Assembly (NCBI GenBank): GCA_036494005.1 | Contig: DASXOV010000006.1 | Coordinates: 1 to 33,041, forward strand | DNA length: 33,041 nucleotides | Reading direction: 5' to 3' | DNA from: GCA-003244245 sp036494005 | GTDB taxonomy: Bacteria > Actinomycetota > Actinomycetes > Mycobacteriales > Pseudonocardiaceae | In this document: piece by piece, positions 29,519 to 33,041 of the stretch | How positions within the stretch are numbered: position 1 is the first letter of the stretch | Layout: each line of letters begins with the position of its first letter | The notes under the pieces: generated by a model | Told to the model about the DNA's origin: nothing | Database searches by the model: none | The model's input: only the letters and a program-made list of their open reading frames with translations | Program-made: the position numbers and the translations under genes

Positions 29519-30198
29519 TTGGCCTCCTCCTCAACCGCGGCGGCCGAGGCGTCCAGCGCCGAGTGCCCCCGCACCGGGCCGGTCAGGAAGGCCTGCAGTG
29601 CATCGGCGGTGAACACGACGTCGTCGTTGGCCAGCACATCGTAGGTGTTGAGCTGGTCGGGGGTCAGCACGTGCACCGAAGGCAGATTGCGCACGCTGAG
29701 CTGGCCGACCTCGTCGGATCTGCTCACCACGACCAGCAACCGGGCGCCCTCGCCCGACATCCCGTCGAGGACCGTCCGAGCTGTCTTGGTGGACGGCGTC
29801 TCGCCGCTGACCAGTGCGGAGAGCACGTGCACCCGGCCGGCCCTGGCCCGATCCGACAGTGCGCCGCGCAACGCGGCCACCTTCATCTTCTTCGGGGTCC
29901 GCTGGCTGTAGTCCCGAGGGGAAGGGCCGTGCACCACACCGCCGCCGGTGAACTGAGGGGCGCGGATCGACCCTTGCCGGGCACGGCCGGTGCCCTTCTG
30001 CCGGTAGGGCTTGCTACCGCCGCCCGCGACCTCGCCGCGGGTCTTGGTGGCGTGGGTGCCCTGCCGAGCCGCAGCCAGCTGAGCAACAACCACCTGGTGC
30101 ATCAGCGGGATGTTCGCCGGTACGTCGAAGATCTCGGCGGGCAGCTCCGCACTGCCGGCGCTACCCCCGTCAGGGGTCCTGATGTCGATGCTGGTCAC
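29515..30198 (-). CDS. rplD: 50S ribosomal protein L4
   Basis: This 227-residue 23S rRNA-binding protein has a loop that reaches the exit tunnel; in some bacteria it also represses its own S10 operon. It shows NIPLMHQVVVAQLAAARQG, the tunnel-loop segment KPYRQKGTGRARQGSIRAPQ, and GGGVVHGPSPRDYSQRTPKK. The C-domain includes LLVVVSRSDEVGQLSVRNL. GTG 30198 shares one base with the rplC stop; the longer frame lies inside rplC. Confidence 0.97.
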   Translation of the reverse strand: MTSIDIRTPDGGSAGSAELPAEIFDVPANIPLMHQVVVAQLAAARQGTHATKTRGEVAGGGSKPYRQKGTGRARQGSIRAPQFTGGGVVHGPSPRDYSQRTPKKMKVAALRGALSDRARAGRVHVLSALVSGETPSTKTARTVLDGMSGEGARLLVVVSRSDEVGQLSVRNLPSVHVLTPDQLNTYDVLANDDVVFTADALQAFLTGPVRGHSALDASAAAVEEEAK

Positions 30199-30863
30199 TA
30201 CGCTGTACCGCCCTTCGCGGCCGTCTTGACCAGCACCAGACCACCCTTCGGGCCAGGCAGTGCGCCCTTGATCAGCAGCAGCCCGGACTCGGTTTCGACC
30301 CGGTGCACGGTCAGGTTCTGAGTGGTCACCCGCACGTTGCCCATCCGGCCGGCCATCCGGGTGCCCTTGAACACCCGGCTCGGCGTCGCACACCCGCCGA
30401 TCGAGCCCGGCGACCGGTGCTTGCGCTGGGTGCCGTGGCTGGCGCTCAGGCCGCTGAAGCCGTGCCGTTTCATCACACCCGCGGTGCCCTTGCCCTTGCT
30501 GGTGCCGATCACGTCCACGACGGCGCCCGCGGCGAACACATCGACAGTGACCTCCTGGCCGACCTCGTAGTCACCGGCGTCGACGGTGCGCAGCTCGACC
30601 AGGTGGCGCCGGGGCGTGACACCCGCTCCCGCGTAGTGCCCGGCCACCGGCTTGGTCACCTTGCGCGGATCGATCGCGCCGAAGGCCAACTGGACCGCCG
30701 GGTAGCCGTCCTTCTCCGGTGTGCGGATCTGGGTCACCACGCAGGGCCCGGCCTGTACCACGGTCACCGGGACGATTCTGTTGTTCTCGTCGAAGACCTG
30801 GGTCATACCGAGCTTGGTGCCCAGAATGCCCTTGACCTGCTTCTCCGAATCAGTCGCTGTCAT
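30198..30863 (-). CDS. rplC: 50S ribosomal protein L3
   Basis: This 221-residue protein starts 50S assembly and reaches the peptidyl-transferase centre. It shows KGILGTKLGMTQVFDENNRI and VIGTSKGKGTAGVMKRHGFSG. The L3 signature HGTQRKHRSPGSIGGCATPS is followed by KGTRMAGRMGN. Standard length. The start has GGGAG immediately upstream and lies 9 nt after rpsJ. Confidence 0.98.
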   Translation of the reverse strand: MTATDSEKQVKGILGTKLGMTQVFDENNRIVPVTVVQAGPCVVTQIRTPEKDGYPAVQLAFGAIDPRKVTKPVAGHYAGAGVTPRRHLVELRTVDAGDYEVGQEVTVDVFAAGAVVDVIGTSKGKGTAGVMKRHGFSGLSASHGTQRKHRSPGSIGGCATPSRVFKGTRMAGRMGNVRVTTQNLTVHRVETESGLLLIKGALPGPKGGLVLVKTAAKGGTA

Positions 30864-30872
30864 CTCCCGGCC

Positions 30873-31178
30873 TCACTGGATGTTGACGTCGACGCTGGCA
30901 GGCAGATCGATACGCATCAGCGCATCCACCGTCTTGGGCGTCGGGTCGAGGATGTCGATCAGCCGCTTGTGGGTACGCATCTCGAAGTGTTCGCGCGAAT
31001 CCTTGTACTTGTGTGGCGAACGGATGACGCAGTACACGTTCTTCTCGGTCGGCAGCGGCACCGGCCCGACGACCCGAGCGCCGGTGCGCGTCACGGTCTC
31101 GACGATCTTGCGCGCGGACGCGTCGATCGCCTCGTGGTCGTAGGCCTTGAGCCTAATCCGGATCTTCTGTCCCGCCAT
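30873..31178 (-). CDS. rpsJ: 30S ribosomal protein S10
   Basis: This 101-residue protein is a 30S head component and in many bacteria also the NusE transcription antitermination factor. It shows KIRIRLKAYDHEAIDASARK, GPVPLPTEKNVYCVIRSPHKYKDSREHFE (two segments) and KRLIDILDPTPKTVDALMRI. Standard length. It is the first gene of the S10 operon. A small TGGGA/TCCCA inverted repeat (31185-31196) sits just before the ATG where the ribosome-binding site would be, and no strong Shine-Dalgarno is seen. Confidence 0.98.
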   Translation of the reverse strand: MAGQKIRIRLKAYDHEAIDASARKIVETVTRTGARVVGPVPLPTEKNVYCVIRSPHKYKDSREHFEMRTHKRLIDILDPTPKTVDALMRIDLPASVDVNIQ

Positions 31179-31366
31179 GGTGGTTGGGAGTTCCCATCAG
31201 TCTCGTGCCGCTGGTTCTTGTGGTGCTGGTTCTCTTCGGTGCGGGCCCGGTGGAGCCCGGCTGTACCGGTCCCCGAGGTCGGGCGTGTCGCGCTCGACAG
31301 ACAGACCGGTGTGCTGCAATCCGTTCCTCGCCAGGGTGTGTGCCACGACGCTCGCTCACCGCGGGC

Positions 31367-31383
31367 GACCGGGCTGCCCGGTC
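31367..31383 (-). promoter_or_regulatory. Leader hairpin upstream of rpsJ
   Basis: GACCGGG and CCCGGTC form a perfect 7-bp stem with a 3-nt loop, about 190 nt before the rpsJ start and inside the predicted S10 leader. It has no following T run, so it is more likely a structured leader element than a simple terminator. Confidence 0.45.
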
Positions 31384-31540
31384 ACGGTCGAACAGGGAGT
31401 CTTTCGCGGTAAAGCAAACCCCGCCGTGTCCAACTCGTCTCAAACCCGTGTCAAACCCGTCGTGTCGCCAGCCTGCCCAACTGGCTATCCTGCCGAACCG
31501 CTACCCTGCCGGACCGGCCGCCTCACCAGGCAACCGGTCA

Positions 31541-31569
31541 ATGATAAGTGACGCCGGATCGCCCACCAA
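31541..31569 (-). promoter_or_regulatory. Candidate S10 operon promoter
   Basis: On the minus strand TTGGTG (31564-31569) and TATCAT (31541-31546) are separated by exactly 17 bp. The -10 hexamer matches the vegetative consensus at five of six positions and the -35 at three. The pair lies just downstream of the tuf terminator and would start transcription near 31535, giving a long rpsJ leader. Confidence 0.55.
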
Positions 31570-31591
31570 ATCCGGGTTACCTCACCAGGCG

Positions 31592-31645
31592 TCCTCCCGG
31601 CCGAGGTGCCCTTCGGTGCCGAAAAGCTCACCTCGTCCGGGAGGA
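31592..31645 (-). terminator. tuf terminator, long nested hairpin
   Basis: TCCTCCCGG pairs with CCGGGAGGA and, after one mismatch, CGAGGTG pairs with CACCTCG, giving a stem of about 17 bp. The 20-nt loop itself contains a small TTCGG-TG-CCGAA hairpin (31612-31623). It lies about 50 nt after the tuf stop. No T run follows, as is common in high-GC actinobacteria. Confidence 0.75.
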
Positions 31646-31694
31646 GCTCCGGGCCGCGCCGTCCGACGAGCCGGGCGGCGGCGCCCCAGAGTGC

Positions 31695-32888
<1,194 letters not shown>

Positions 32889-33041
32889 TGGTCTCGTCCT
32901 CCTGGACTCGTTCTCGTGATCCGCCGGACCGTGGGGTCCTTGGTATGGCGGCATGCTGTCAGGGCCGTCTCATGCGGACCGCCAGAGGGAACCCCGGTGC
33001 CCGCTGCCGCGGCTCAACCGCGGCTGGAGCTTGTCACTCCC
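32889..33041 (-). other. tuf upstream region with hairpin
   Basis: This 153-bp stretch runs to the window edge and probably lies between fusA and tuf. GCCGCGG and CCGCGGC (33006-33024) form a 7-bp stem with a 5-nt loop. It may be a partial terminator or processing site after fusA. The only other element recognised is the AGGAGG site of tuf. Confidence 0.4.

Larger units (their letters stand above)
31179..31694 (-). other. S10 operon leader and tuf-rpsJ intergenic region
   Basis: No gene is supported in these 516 bp. Reading with transcription, it holds the tuf terminator hairpin (31592-31645) and then a candidate S10 promoter (31541-31569). A leader of about 355 nt follows. The leader contains an 11-bp direct repeat TCAAACCCGTG (31440-31461), a GACCGGG/CCCGGTC hairpin (31367-31383) and a small inverted repeat at the rpsJ start. 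Such a long leader could carry ribosomal-protein feedback control, as known for S10 leaders in other bacteria; that is inference here. Confidence 0.6.

Noticed and set aside
31449..31454. Perfect TTGACA on the minus strand as an S10 -35 box
   Set aside because: No TANNNT hexamer lies 16-18 bp downstream; the TTGGTG-N17-TATCAT pair further upstream fits better.

Overview
The window looks like chromosomal DNA of a high-GC actinomycete, most likely of the Pseudonocardiales. The reasons are the GTG-rich starts, an S10-spc ribosomal cluster preceded by tuf, a zinc-type S14, an XPB helicase closely resembling the mycobacterial one, and 'conservon' (cvn) signalling operons. The family call is inference from recalled protein sequences; no search was run. 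Nearly everything is on the minus strand and is therefore transcribed from the right end of the window to the left. The only convincing plus-strand gene is the XPB helicase.

Right part (32888 to 18182): tuf, a strong terminator hairpin, a candidate promoter with a leader of roughly 355 nt, then rpsJ-rplC-rplD-rplW-rplB-rpsS-rplV-rpsC-rplP-rpmC-rpsQ, rplN-rplX-rplE-rpsN-rpsH-rplF-rplR-rpsE-rpmD-rplO, and secY-adk-map. Many of these genes overlap by 1 or 4 nt. The usual next genes (infA, rpmJ, rpsM) are absent, so the ribosomal block ends at map. rplR, rpsQ and rpsC carry lineage-like extensions built from 27-bp tandem repeats; in rplR and rpsQ the repeats contain hairpins at nearly the same distance from the start codon.

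Middle part (18018 to 8942): a short-chain dehydrogenase, then a tightly coupled coxS-coxL-coxM-coxG operon. It encodes a molybdenum hydroxylase with the form II (AYRGAGR) active-site motif. After it comes a CapA-type gene broken by an internal deletion and a frameshift, then the convergent plus-strand XPB helicase gene. A single-pass membrane protein resembling DUF3558 is transcribed divergently from the helicase gene.

Left part (8544 to 1): two adjacent conservons. The first is complete: a NIT-HAMP histidine kinase, a roadblock protein, a DUF742 protein and a small GTPase. The second begins with another kinase and roadblock protein and runs off the window. In such systems the membrane kinase-like protein, roadblock, DUF742 and Ras-like GTPase form a membrane-associated signalling complex. 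Both kinases have long disordered tails with the same short conserved motifs, and several cvn proteins contain short in-frame tandem repeats. No tRNA, rRNA, CRISPR array or insertion sequence was recognised.
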